Source: Locusta migratoria
Lineage: Eukaryota; Arthropoda; Insecta; Orthoptera; Acrididae
Length of the DNA: 64,000 nucleotides
Assembly (NCBI GenBank): GCA_026315105.1
Contig: CM048744.1
Span: 363,941,168-364,005,167, forward strand
Direction of reading: 5' to 3'
In this document: positions 22,390 to 34,034 of the stretch, piece by piece
How positions within the stretch are numbered: position 1 is the first letter of the stretch
Layout of the letters: each line of letters starts with the position of its first letter
Position numbers and translations under genes: made by a program
Notes under the pieces: model-generated
Seen by the model: only the letters and a program-made list of their open reading frames with translations
Database searches by the model: none
What the model was told of the DNA's origin: nothing

Positions 22390-23360
22390 CCTTCAAGGGA
22401 TTTCCATTGTTTAATATACATAATATAATCAGCACATGGTTATTTGCAGTTAAATTTGCAACTTAAAGAAAAAAATCGCACTGACGTGTTTTACGGCCCA
22501 CTTTAGATTTGTAGTTTTATAAGTTTTTGCAAACATTTTGGACCAAAATAATAATCTGAATACTAAAAAATCATGGTGATAAGATTATGACTCTAGTATT
22601 GTGGTAATATCTATACACGCAATATGTAATATTTTTTCTGACCGTATTTTAACAAACAGCCAAAATTATATGATGTTTGAGTTTAGCTTTGACAAACATA
22701 TTCTTTTTTGAACTTTTACCTCTTTGAACTATCATTTTAATACCTCTCCTACATTTTCATTATATTTTTGCATTAAAATAATATCATCTGTCTTTCCTTG
22801 GTAGTTCAAAGTTTATTTTCTTTGCCTGTACTGGTTACGAATGACTATAGGCTGGAACGAACGTAGTGTACATTTGACATTTGGACGAGTGACTATCTCT
22901 TGGATGGAACACAGCGTACATTTGGCGTTCATAAAGCAGTCACTTGCCATCTTGCTTTCTCTACTTGATGATTTTGTTATTATAACTCAAGTGTCGTTAT
23001 TTCAAAGCAATGGTGCACTGAAAATTATCAAAGATACATCGTTCTTAGGACAATGAATTATAATCTGATGTTGGTTAGTTAGTTAACACCTGTCATCAAT
23101 AGTTCGAGAATCATAGCATAATAGGCGAGGAATTAGTTTGTGATGTATGAAGCATGTTACACGGTAGTTCAGAACTTGCTAGGGCATGGTTGCTCAGCAC
23201 GCTTGGTCAGAGAGTTGCTGGCATCATAGCTAAATGCCCTCTGTAACGTGCGAACTGATATATCCAGAAAGATCAAAATAGTACAAAACAAACTAACGTC
23301 CACTCAGTACCCGTTCAAACTGACCATTTGAAAGAGAGAAAACAAAAAACTGTTCAACTG
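22390..23360. other. No recognisable gene
   Basis: AT-rich non-coding sequence. A short near-repeat (CTGGAACGAACGTAGTGTACATTTG and TGGATGGAACACAGCGTACATTTGG) occurs at 22850-22925. Confidence 0.55.
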
Positions 23361-23364
23361 ACAA

Positions 23365-23557
23365 CATCTGAAGAGAAGGCCTGTGCACTGTTGTGCAACG
23401 TCCCACACTCAGAGTAGGTCGCGATCACGTAGCTCACTGGCTGGCTGGTGTGAGGCGGTGGGCTGTGCCCCATCAGTCAGCCAGTAAGCTACGCGATTGC
23501 GAGCTACTCTATGTGACGTGACGTGGCAAGGCAGTGCACAGGCCTTTTCTTCACATG
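23365..23557. repeat. Long imperfect palindrome (foldback/MITE-like)
   Basis: Arms of about 85 bp: CATCTGAAGAGAAGGCCTGTGCACTG...AGAGTAGGTCGCGATCACGTAGCT on the left and its inverted counterpart ...AGCTACGCGATTGCGAGCTACTCT...CAGTGCACAGGCCTTTTCTTCACATG on the right, around a loop of about 20 bp. No duplication of flanking bases was recognised. Confidence 0.85.
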
Positions 23558-23950
23558 GTGTTGGTTCAAGGCCAATAAAAAACTGAGTAAAACTCAATAA
23601 AAAACCCAGCACAAATATGAACAAACGACCACAAAGCATTGATTTAACTGTAGGAAAAAAAAAACACCACTGTCAATTTTTTTGACCCACTTTATTTTTC
23701 CTCTTGCTTTCTAAAAGGTTTTCGCACACTTTTGTTAACTGAACACAACTGTATTCTGCAAGATTCTGAGTTGTTCAAAGGTAACAGCACTTTCTCTGAA
23801 AAGAGCATTTGTTCTATTTCAAGAACATGCCATGAAATACATAGCAACAAATTGTAAACATAGACTTCTTTAACACATGTACATAACTGGGGAGATACTG
23901 AAACAGTGACTGTTGTTAATGACATATTGATAGTACTAACATTGCGTATA

Positions 23951-24175
23951 AAATGGAAATGAGTGTATGGCTTTCTTGGTCAGTAGATCCCTTACGGGAT
24001 TGTTCGGCCGCCTGAGTGTAAGTCTCTCTATTTGACGCCGCGTGGGCGACTTACATGCCAATGATGATGAGATGATGATTAGGACAACACACAACATCCA
24101 GTCCCCTGCCGGGAATCGAACCCGGGCCTCCTGTGTGGTAGTCGGCCACGCTGCCACTGAGCTACGGAGGCGGAC
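23951..24175 (-). repeat. tRNA-derived SINE, family 2
   Basis: Minus strand begins GTCCGCCTCCGTAGCTCAGTGG (A box TAGCTCAGTGG) with B box GGTTCGATTCC, then GGACTGGATGTTGTGTG, CCTAATCATCATCTC and GGCGTCAAATAGAG. Flanked by CATTGCGTATA (23940-23950) and CATTGCATATA (24176-24186), a duplication with one mismatch. Confidence 0.9.
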
Positions 24176-24825
24176 CATTGCATATATATTGAGCACTAGA
24201 GTTATGTGGAATTTAGTATTACCACACTTATTCCGTTTGTGATTTTACTTGTAAAAGAAAACATAATCACGGTTTGAAATAGAATATTTGCTCTTTATTT
24301 TAGTGCAGAACAGTGTAACATGAACGAAGTCATATCTGAACTACAGGAAAGGTAATATCATCTACGTTAAAGGCATACATATCAACCATGACAAAGACAA
24401 GCATTTTAGTAGATGCATTGATTCTAATTAATTCCTTTCAATATATTCCAGAAATAGTGAATAAACACTTAGAAAAAATGAAAAGGTAATTTGTTGCAAT
24501 GTAAACACTTCCCTTCTGTTTGATTAAGGAACTACACTTTCCCCAGAAATCTAGGACTTCCTTTATACACGAAACTACCTGTATCAGCACTTTGTGCAGT
24601 ATGTTCATTATTACCATATCCTCCCAGTTTACATGCATATACTTCAGAAGATCATTGTTCAATTCGTTGTTATGTATTTCACTGCATGTTAACGAAATAG
24701 AACAAACATGCATTTTAGAGGAAGCATTCTTACATATGCACAACTCTAAACATTGAAGAACATAGCTCTATTTAATTAATAAGAGTGTCTGAAACAATTT
24801 TAGGGGAAAAAAATTAGGTAGTGTC

Positions 24826-24893
24826 GGGATCTGAACCGCTGACCTTTAGCATCACAGTCCAATGCATTGTCCACTATGCTATGGCTAACAACT
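24826..24893 (-). repeat. tRNA-like sequence, degenerate
   Basis: Minus strand TAGCATAGTGGACAATGC resembles a D arm with A box, and GGTTCAGATCCCGA resembles a B box with one extra base. The anticodon arm does not pair well. Probably part of a decayed SINE or LTR element. Confidence 0.35.
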
Positions 24894-24934
24894 GTACATC
24901 GTCTTCTTTACTCTCGTACTATTCATGGCCATTG

Positions 24935-26090
24935 TTAACTGATGCTAATATTCTCAAATATTTCCCCGATGCTCCAATATCCGGTTATCTGGGATTCGTG
25001 AAGAACCTAGACCGAATCAGACGCAGATATTACTGGAAAGGTCTCTACCGATCTGTCAAGCACTATGTGAGTCACTGTAAAGAGCGCCAGCGATGGAAGC
25101 ATGTGCCGCAATTACCTCCAGGGCATCTCGTACCGATTCCGCTGGCAGCAGCTCCATTCCACCGAGTTGGGATTGATCTTTTAGGTAGGTTCCCGAAGTC
25201 GACAACCGGTAACCATTGGATAATAGTCTGCACTGACTATCTCACACGCTACGCTGTCACCAAACCTGTGCCGACTGCAGAAGCTCAAGAGATCGCAAAA
25301 TTCCTTGTAGAAGACATTATTTTGAAGCATGGAGCACCACGTGCCATGATATCTGATTGTGGAAAAGTATTCCAGTCAAAACTAGTATCAGAGGTAATGT
25401 CACATTGTGACATTGTCCACAGAATGACAACTGCTGTCAATGTTGAGCAGAGGGATTGGGATACAATTCTGCCAGTTGTGACATTTGCTTACAATATCGC
25501 AAGACAAGACACCACAGGCTTCACTCCATTTTTCCTGCTCCATGGCCGTGAAGCTGAGATGACAATCGATACGCTGTTCCTGTTCCAACCGGACGACACT
25601 CAGGATGAGTATGTTAAACACCTCATCACCAGGGTCGAAGAAGCAAGACAGCTGGTTCGCATACGGACACTGGACGCCCAGGAGAAGGACCGTCAGTGAT
25701 ATAACGACAAGTACCAACTTGTTGTGAACAGCCCAGGAGACCTGGTATGGATTTTTACCCCTGTACAGAAGGTTGGACTGTCAGAAAAGTTATTGAAGCA
25801 ATACTTTGGTCCGTATCGTGTCATACGCCATCATCAAACTGCCAAAAACGAAGAGACATTGTTCACGTCCTGCTCATGAAGCCTTACTACGATCCTGAAG
25901 AGCAGGTAGACGACAATGGCTTCTTGTTCAAGGACTCTAAGGACGGTGATGTTCCTGATGAAGCCATGACAGGAATGTCTGTCATCGAGAATCGTGGAGA
26001 AGGGAAGGATTCTCTTGAACTGCCATATGGAGGACCCACGACACGGCCAAGATCCAGGACATTGCAGCTGGCTCTACAGGGATCATAACA
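24935..26090 (+). pseudogene. Ty3/gypsy retrotransposon integrase relic
   Basis: Plus-strand frame with the end of the zinc-binding domain (YYWKGLYRSVKHYVSHC, second Cys of CxxC lost, His pair not conserved), then the catalytic core: GIDLLGRFP (first Asp), ISDCGKVF (second Asp). After HRMTTA the segment that normally holds YHPQTNG...E is missing, and the frame resumes at VNVEQRDWDTILPVVTFAYN, so the third catalytic residue (Glu) is deleted in frame. It continues to PFFLLHGREAEM and a TGA at about 25698. Downstream in other frames are FGPYRVIRHHQ (GPY/F motif) and VHVLLMKPYYDP. No gag, protease or RT is present. It is a dead 3' fragment lying just upstream of an LTR-like segment. Confidence 0.88.
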
Positions 26091-26147
26091 GTGGGTCGCT
26101 GTTTCTCCAGGAGAGGGAGCAATGCCGCGAGAGACCATGAACACCGA

Positions 26148-26400
26148 GTGCTGGCGTGGCGCAGGGGACAGCATCACGGACTGCGGTGTTGAAGGTTGCC
26201 GGTTCGATCCCGTCCACCGGCAAAAATTTATTTCTTTGTAATTAACAATTTCTGGTAAATTCTGTCTGTGTATAAATAGCAGAGCACTCTGCCTGAGAGG
26301 CAGTCAGTGCTGCGTGTATGTTGAGTTCGTAATAAACGTGCTTTGAGTATAAGTGCTGTGTTCAGTTGCCTTGGAAGTCAAGCCTGCTTCCATTTCAACA
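26148..26400 (+). repeat. LTR-like segment with tRNA-like 5' end
   Basis: Starts around AGTGCTGGCGTGGCGCAGGGG, with a B-box-like CCGGTTCGATCCCG near 26200, then TATA box GTATAAATAGCAG (about 26270), AATAAA near 26332 and an end in CATTTCAACA. Promoter plus poly(A) order is that of an LTR and the position fits the 3' LTR of the gypsy relic. The left boundary is uncertain. Confidence 0.6.
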
Positions 26401-26401
26401 T

Positions 26402-26790
26402 GACAATATTAAGTAATGACTGTATTAATTTTTTCTGGCTTACAAATGTTCATAGTGTGGATTAAATGCTAATTCCCATTTCAGTTATCAGGAATTGAAA
26501 TAAAGAATTAAGTGATTTGTGTCACTCTCAATAATTACAGTTGGTGATGCTACATGATACAGTTAAAGAAAGCATGCAAATTACAGAATGTGCTGGCTTA
26601 TCAATCTGCCTTCTTCATTTCTAACACACTCAACATGAAAATTTCCTTCCAGTAGCTAACTGGGTCTAAACCTGCCTTATATGTTGATTAATAAGAAATT
26701 ACTAGTAAAGTGACTCTGAACTAGTGCCTTCACTTTTTATGTGGTTCAAAGTGCTTACTTTAATAAAATTGGAAAGGGACTTAAATATTA
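26402..26790 (+). repeat. Inverted repeat about 400 bp, left arm
   Basis: Inverted counterpart of 29838-30280. Shared blocks include AAGTAATGACTGTATT, GTGCTGGCTTATCAATCTGCCTTCTTC and CTTCACTTTTTATGTGGTTC...GTGCTTACTTTAAT. Divergence is moderate, with indels. Confidence 0.82.
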
Positions 26791-26828
26791 CTTTCACACT
26801 TTATGGTTATTTTAGTGCATTTGAGGCT

Positions 26829-26928
26829 GACTGAGGTTGTCTTCAATTGACCAGGTTGAGTGGTTTTGTAAGAGTACTGACTGAGGTTGTCTTCAATTGA
26901 CCATGTTGAGTGGTTTTGTAAGAGTACT
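26829..26928. repeat. Tandem duplication, 2 x 50 bp
   Basis: GACTGAGGTTGTCTTCAATTGACC...GTAAGAGTACT occurs twice back to back with one difference (CAGG versus CATG). Confidence 0.95.
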
Positions 26929-26929
26929 G

Positions 26930-27330
26930 ATTTCTGAGTTCTTCCTCCCATTCTCTAATGGCTTTATCAAGGTTGAAGAGGAGGGCTAACAATACATCAT
27001 CTTGTTGCATGCCAGTCTAGGATATATCACAAATAAATTTCATCAGGAAGAGTTTATTTGATGATCTTCTGGGATATTAAAGATGGGCTGTCGACTGATG
27101 GAATTGTATATCTTTTTAAATCAACAAAAACACAATTGAGCAGATAGCTTCAAGTTACCTTATATATTTCTTTTGAGACTGAAAATGTGCTCTGCATGAG
27201 ATCACCCTGGTTGTAAGTCCGCTTGGTGTTACCAAATCTGTGTTAGAGCTGTCCTTGAATTCTCTGATGAAGACATGATGAGAAGGTCTTGTAAATAACC
27301 TAAACTATTGACACTGCACTGTAGTTATTA
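26930..27330 (-). pseudogene. LINE RT fragment between the inverted repeats
   Basis: The minus strand reads DVLLALLFNLDKAIREWEEELRNQ near 26940-27010, comparable to the QGDPLSPLLFNL...IR segment of LINE RT. RT-like text continues rightward in broken frames. Low completeness. Confidence 0.5.
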
Positions 27331-27532
27331 ATTTATGTATTGGTTGGATGACTGTAAATTTCTAGCTTTAAAAAAGGTGTTCCATTCAGAGGATTCCATT
27401 TGTCCCATGTCTATGAGTGTTTTTGGAGATCCTAAAATAGGCCTAAGTTCTTTATGCCATTTTCTCCAGAGGTTCTGCTGCTTTTGAGTCTGAGAATGTA
27501 TGTGCAGCTATCATATTTGATGTAATAATGGG

Positions 27533-27910
27533 AAGTCCAGGTTGGAATTAACAATATAGTAATAAGGACAGTTTACAACTCACCGCAGAGATCGTGCAAT
27601 GAATGGCAGTAAGCACATACAACACTTCAGCTGTCGGCCATGGCCTTCGTCAGAAAATAGAACATTCTTGCAATCACCCAGGCACACTACACAATCACAC
27701 AACCACCATCCCTGGCTGCTGCATTCCGAATCTTCAAAGAGCTGCAGCCAGAGATGATGGTTGTGTGACTGTGTTGTTTACCTTTGTGATTGCATGAATG
27801 TTCTATTTTATGAAGAAAGCCATTGCCAATAGCTGAAGTGTTGTATGTGTGTGTCTTATTTATGTGCCTATTGCAGCTCGTTCTCACATCTTTGTGGTGA
27901 GTTTGTAACG
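27533..27910. mobile_element. Penelope-related solo inverted-arm unit
   Basis: Starts GGGAAGTCCAGGTTGGAATTAACAATATAG and ends CTTTGTGGTGAGTTTGTAACG. Two inverted arms meet near 27720 (TTCAGCTGTCGGCCATGGCC against CATTGCCAATAGCTGAAG). Left arm, minus strand: CTGACGA, A, GGCC-AT-GGCC stem, GACA (27637-27653). Confidence 0.65.
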
Positions 27911-27914
27911 TTTC

Positions 27915-29240
27915 TGCTATGTTGCATGCTCCTTACAAAAAATCAGTTGCCAACATTACAAACACGAAATATTGTACACCTAAAATAAAACTTTGCTACC
28001 GGACATGTATAATATCACATTTTGATGTTCAGTTTAACATACTATTAGTAAAATGCTTTTAAGAAACAGTATGTTGGTTTAAACATAACTGTGGCTGTCC
28101 TTATATGTAATTTTCAATTTTTAATACTTTCATAAATAATAGCTGCAAACACTAAAAATGCATTGCACTTAGTTTCAGAAAGTGCTGAACCTATAAAGAT
28201 ACTAATTTGTATAAAAACAACAATATTGCATGTTATAACTATTGTACAACATGATTACATATATACCTTTTGTTTAAATAAATTAGGGTAGACCATGTTT
28301 TATATATCACTGGATCCTAAATTAAATACTGATTATTTTTCATGCACTAAAATTGATAATCGGTTTGGTACTAAGAAACTATCTTTGAAATTAACAAAAC
28401 TACAACAACCGAATACAAATCCATATATATAGAAAATTAGACCGCAAACTGAAGTACATTAAAATTCCATGTCTCAATAATAGTACGTCTACACAATATT
28501 GGCAAAACAAATATGTGTGCACTTCAGAAACACAAATAATGTAAATAATTTGAGCACTGTAAACACTAGTCAAAGGATGACTTTAAATTTGTGTACCACA
28601 TTAAATACAAATTTCATGAAACACGTACATACATTGAGATAAATAGTTAAAGCTTAAATGTAATATTTTAATTTATGTATTTTGGCATATTTAAAGTAAA
28701 AGAATATTGGTTAATTGTGAATTATAAAACATTGTCATTAGCCTTATTATGCGGTTATGCTGCAAACGTTTGAGTGCGAGCCATGCTCTGGCACTTGTTT
28801 AGTAGTCACAAAGCTGTAAACATCTATGTTATCTGAGGCTAAATGTTTCTAACATTATAATGTTGCACAACTAAATAAATTTGCTTCCATCACAATGGAA
28901 TTATAATCAAGAATGTCTGTGATTATTTAATTGAATCTCCTGAAGCATATTCTACTATTTTGATGAATGCTGAGCAGCAACAACGCAGATGTCCGTCTTC
29001 AAGAACCAAGATAAGTAAAATATTTATGTTTGATCTTCCCCATCTAAAGTGAAGTGGATTGCTATAAATCTGACTGTTGAAATGAAATATATATCTGGTA
29101 TTTAGGAAACTTCAATTTAAACAGTTATATCCACCTTCCAGAAGAGATGGTGTCGTTAGAAGTTGTATACTGTCCTTATTACTATATTATCATGTTTGGT
29201 GGGTGGTTGAGATCAATGACTTGAGTATGTAGGAGTCTCT
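27915..29240. other. AT-rich sequence without recognisable gene
   Basis: No ORF above 60 codons and no repeat boundary seen. Confidence 0.55.
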
Positions 29241-29244
29241 TCAT

Positions 29245-29810
29245 GAGAATTTGATGGTGATACTGGCCATTTGAGTAGCTCTGAGAAATATATAGCCACC
29301 TCTATGCAGTTTTCTTGGTTAATCAGTGTTGCCTTGCATCTTGGTTTCAGGAGCACATGTTTTATGAAATGTACCTAGGGATCTTTCCTGTGATTGTCTT
29401 GTAGAAGTCTTTTTCGGTGGAGTGCATTTGCTTCCTCATGTGTCTCCACTTCATTTGCTTGATTAATTATGTGACTTCTTATCTTTCTGTAAGGCTCTCT
29501 TTCATCTATAAAGGGTTTCTTTACATACAGAATTTCACGATGAATGTTTCATATTTTTCTTACTGGACTTGTGACCAACAATGGCACAATATATAAATAT
29601 AATCATAACAACTCCAGAGTCTGTAAACAAAATTATATTCCAGAAAAAAGTAAAAGGGCCCCAAAATCAGACTTTTGAGGCAGAACTGAAATTACAGTTA
29701 AAGAATGATTGAACCAACTAACTAATAAAACTGCGTAGAGGTAAATGTATTTCTCAGAGCTAGTCAAATTCCGAATATCACCATCAAAAGAAATCTGCCC
29801 TGAATAGAGC
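29245..29810. repeat. Inner inverted repeat
   Basis: 29245-29340 (GAATTTGATGGTGATACTGGCC...AGTAGCTCTGAGAAATATAT...CTATGCAGTTTTCTTGGTTAA) matches 29710-29810 in inverted orientation. This pair lies inside the larger inverted repeat 26402-30280. Confidence 0.75.
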
Positions 29811-29837
29811 TATCCAAGTGAAAGTGATAAGCCACTA

Positions 29838-30280
29838 TCCAATTACAATTATATTAAAGTAAGCACTTCCGACCACATAAAAAAAGTGAAGAAAAAAAAT
29901 CATTTTACTAGTAATTTTTTTTATTTATTAATCAGTTTATACAACAGCTTCAGAGTCAGTTAGCTAGTGGCAGTAAATTTTCTGGCCGAGTGTGTTAACA
30001 GTGAAGAAGGCAGATTGGTAAGCCAGCACATTCAGTAATTTGCATCTTTTATCTAACTGCACAGAGTAACATCTCCAAATGGAAGTATTGTGAATGATGT
30101 GAATCATTTAATTCTTTATTTCAATTCCTCATAAGTGAAATGGAAATAAGCACTTCATCCATACTATAAATGTTTCATCCACATAAACATTTGTAAACCA
30201 GAATAAATTACATAATAATATATGAAAGTACTTCTGTTTCAAAGGCAGCATAAATACAGTCATTACTTAATATCAATTCT
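29838..30280 (-). repeat. Inverted repeat about 400 bp, right arm
   Basis: Inverted partner of 26402-26790, recognised by TTAAAGTAAGCACTTCCGACCAC, GTGAAGAAGGCAGATTGGTAAGCCAGC and AATACAGTCATTACTTAATAT. Confidence 0.82.
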
Positions 30281-30284
30281 GAAT

Positions 30285-33200
30285 ATTAAATGCCCATCAT
30301 AGATCTGACATCATCTTGTAACATGCTGTTTTCAAGTGAAGAGCTAGCTGGAAACTCAAAATTATAGAAACTATCATTCTTAATAACAACATCAATATTC
30401 ATTCACTCAGTAAGAGAAACAAGATAAACTGCTAGATTTAAATGTAGTGTCAGATGAAGAGGTGATAGATTTGAATCATTGAAACAGTTTTACCAACAGG
30501 AATATTTCATTGAACAGTGATTGTTGTACACAACATTTTCTTAATGAAAAGTCAGGTAATGAAATATATATATTATTATCAAATGATATGTTAAAGTACA
30601 GTAAGTGGATGTGATATTTTTTATACATCTCTAAACATGAACTGGGAAATCCAGACTGTGGTAGGTTAATGAAGAACAGCAGTATTTCTGCACACAAGAC
30701 TGTAGCTATAGAGGATTTAGAATGAAAATACAATTAGTTTATTCTTTACTTGGCAAAGTATCCAATGATAAAATTCCAATTCTCTATGTTCATCTCCTGC
30801 TCAAATGTATTGGATGAGCTGTAAATGATACAGATGTAACCCTGATAAGTGTAGAAATTCTACAAGTACTTGTTGAAGGACTGATTTCTACTGATTGAGT
30901 AATGTCTTCTACTTCATCCACAGTCTCTCCATTTACACATTCAGATGGAAAATAAGTATTGCTCACTGTACCAATGTCATGCAGTGTATTGAACATATGA
31001 GTGAATGCTTTTGAATCAAGCAGTATGCAGAATAGTAAACTAGACCAACAAATTACATCAAAAACTGAAGTGTAAACTGAAGCACAGCTCTACAACTTGA
31101 ACATCAACTCACTATTGCTGGCTTTTGATAAATGTGCTTATAACAACCAATTTGCCAGCATCTGAAACTCAGCTGTACCTCTGTATCCAATAAAAATTGT
31201 ACATACCATATGTCATTTTTATTGCCATTCATTTGTACTACCACCTCCTAAAATATTTACTATATCCCCTGAAACACCCTTATTCCACATAAAAACCTCT
31301 TTTCATGTTATATGAAGAAACCTGAATCTGCCTTCCAACACTTAAAGAAATCTGACCTTCCACTTACCTTAAACTACAGTTTTGTTATTGTTCATTTCTA
31401 TTCGTCAGTCTTTGTCCCCTTTTTATTTACTTTCTCACATTCCACATGAGGATGGTAGCGTGATGAAAAATACTCTCTGCCATGTACTTCAGTGTAATTT
31501 GTAGAGTACGAGTGTAGCTGTATGTAACTTCCTCAGAAGAAAGAGGAAAAAGATGAAGAAAAAGAAGAGAAGATAAATAATAGTTATAGACTACAAAGTG
31601 ATAACGAATGTCATGTTCAAAACATATGGAAGTATGGTATGCAGTATATCACTGAAACTACAGGTATTGATTAAGTCATTGATAATTATAGTGATGTTTT
31701 ATATGAGTGTGGTGAAAAATTCAAAAAAATATATTTCTTCTACCAATATACAGTTTGTAAATCAGAACCTTCAATGTTGCCATGTTATTATTGAAGTATA
31801 ATTCAAACAAAAAGAAGATATGTTTGCTTTTTAATTGTGGTCTGCCTTCAACAAACACAATTGTTTTTAATTTCTCCCATATGTATTTGTTGATTGTGGC
31901 ACTGTTAGTTAGTCAATCAGTTTCTTCATATTTTGTGAACAGAATAAGATTCCTGTATTTCACCTCTCTTGATGTATAACTTAATGCCATAAGTAAATGT
32001 GATACTTTTCTTGGTTTGTAATTATTGTATCTTTGACTATCTTAGAAATATTTGAAAAATATTATTATGCCTAAATTATCCTGAATATTTAAGAAAACTA
32101 AAGGTAGATTATAGATCAAAGCACAATTATAGCCATATCACTATATATCAATCAGGGGAGGAGGAAGGATTTGGGGGAGTGAGGACACAGAGGCAACATT
32201 TTGTGAATCACTGTTCTCTCCCATGTTGTGTGGTTTGGTTGTTGAGTAACCATGAATTAATTTTGTAATCAGCTTTTCATTGAAGAAAACAGGCATTAAT
32301 AAGTAGATATAAAACATTTTATTTAAATATTTTTACAGGATATCTATTTCCTTACAGCACAGAATATTAAGCTTTATGTTACATCAACAAACTTCTGTAT
32401 AGAAAAATGGTTATTTCTATACATTCATTAGGAGTTCTAAGTTTAAATTTCAGTCTTTTGAGAAGTCTCAGTGTTTGACACATTTTTCCCTGTGTTTAAC
32501 ATTTAATGTATTAATTACATAGTAAAATATCAACATGCAAAGTTGCAGGTCTCTATGAACATACAAAGATCTGAATCTGAACCAGATTTAAATGTAGCTT
32601 TCAACTTTTTAAATAACTGTAATTCATAAAGCAGCTATCACAGCTTGAAAATGCAGTTTACCTTTTTAGTTTCTGTTCGTATTCCTTAAAGCATTTCTGT
32701 AATCACTGGCTTAATAGCACCTACACTTCACATAATATGAGCAATTTATTTTATATCTCCATTTTTTCAATTAAATTTTGTAATGTGTGGTAAGTTGCCA
32801 TATACTGATTGAAAGAGGAACTATTCCATAGGGGGATGCCATTGACAAAAGATTTTTAAAGACTTCTATTAGAAGCTAAACATATTTTCTTTAATAATAA
32901 TATAGTACCCTGACAATGTCATTCTACTAATGAATGGTTCATCTTTCAGCCAGATTTTGATAATTTTCTTCTCTAAATTATTCATCATTGTAAAATAATA
33001 AACTGACAAATTACTGCATATACACCTTATTTGGAATTCCAAGCAGTTACCTTAACTCATATTACCCGGACGGATAATCTGCAGATCTGTGACATACTGT
33101 TTGGGCTATATAAAAATTTCCCTCAGAAAACAGTACACAGATCATCTCTCATTCCAACACAACATAAACTATGAACATGTCAACTGTAGAATAAACAACT

Positions 33201-34030
33201 CTAAGGATGTGGAACACCACACTTCAAGTCACTTCATGACAGCAATCAAAGGAATGCATGGAGGTAATAAAATAAATAAGTTTGTACAGGAGAGGAGCTA
33301 ATATGATTGTAGAAAAGTACCTTCAGAGCTATAAAACACTAGTATAAACAACAATTCATATTACTTACAAATCAGATTGCTTACAAACCAGACAGATTTG
33401 TAATGCATTCATTTGTGATTATATAAATAACAGCAAACAGCATATCATCTACATTTAAGTTCACTGAATGTCTATCAACTTTGTTTGTAAAATGTAAGAC
33501 TAGCAATGCGACACCTTATAGGTGAACTTCATGCTAATTCTGCTTCCCAGGTTTGTTGGTACCAGAAACATCCAGTGACATATTTGTGGAACCCAATTGG
33601 TCAATACAAAAAGAGTTGTGTATTTCACTCGTTTCTAGTATTTTGGTGATGGAGTTTCGTCTGGATGATTATCTCATTAACTCATCACAATACGTCTGCC
33701 TCATATTTACACTTATTTCTTTTGTAACTGAATGTGATTATGATAATATTTTTTTTAAATAAGTACCAATATTTTGCCAAGTCTGACTTCTGTTAAGAAA
33801 TCACTAATGCAAAAGATATATTAAATTAAATGCCTGAGCAACTGATATATATAATTAACATAGACAAAATCAAACTAACAATGAGCAATATAATACTGTT
33901 GAAGCTATGTGTGAAGATGCATGTACAAATGAATTATAATGAGAACTGTTCTTTTAAATAAATTGTGATAGATGGATATGTATGAATGTGCAGGAAAACT
34001 AAATGAAGTTCCATAATGAAAAGGTCATCA
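30285..34030. other. AT-rich 3' flank, probable 3' UTR at its right end
   Basis: No convincing coding sequence on either strand. Short frames here (for example 33089-33301) show no domain. About 32750-34034 may be the 3' UTR of the VWC gene. Confidence 0.5.
32745..32750 (-). terminator. Possible poly(A) signal for the VWC gene
   Basis: First plain AATAAA on the minus strand downstream of the stop at 34035, implying a 3' UTR of about 1.3 kb. A second lies near 32310. Position and hexamer only; cleavage site unknown. Confidence 0.25.
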
Positions 34031-34034
34031 CAGT

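Noticed and set aside
33089..33301. 70-codon plus-strand frame
   Set aside because: No domain, no codon or splice support; probably chance or old repeat.
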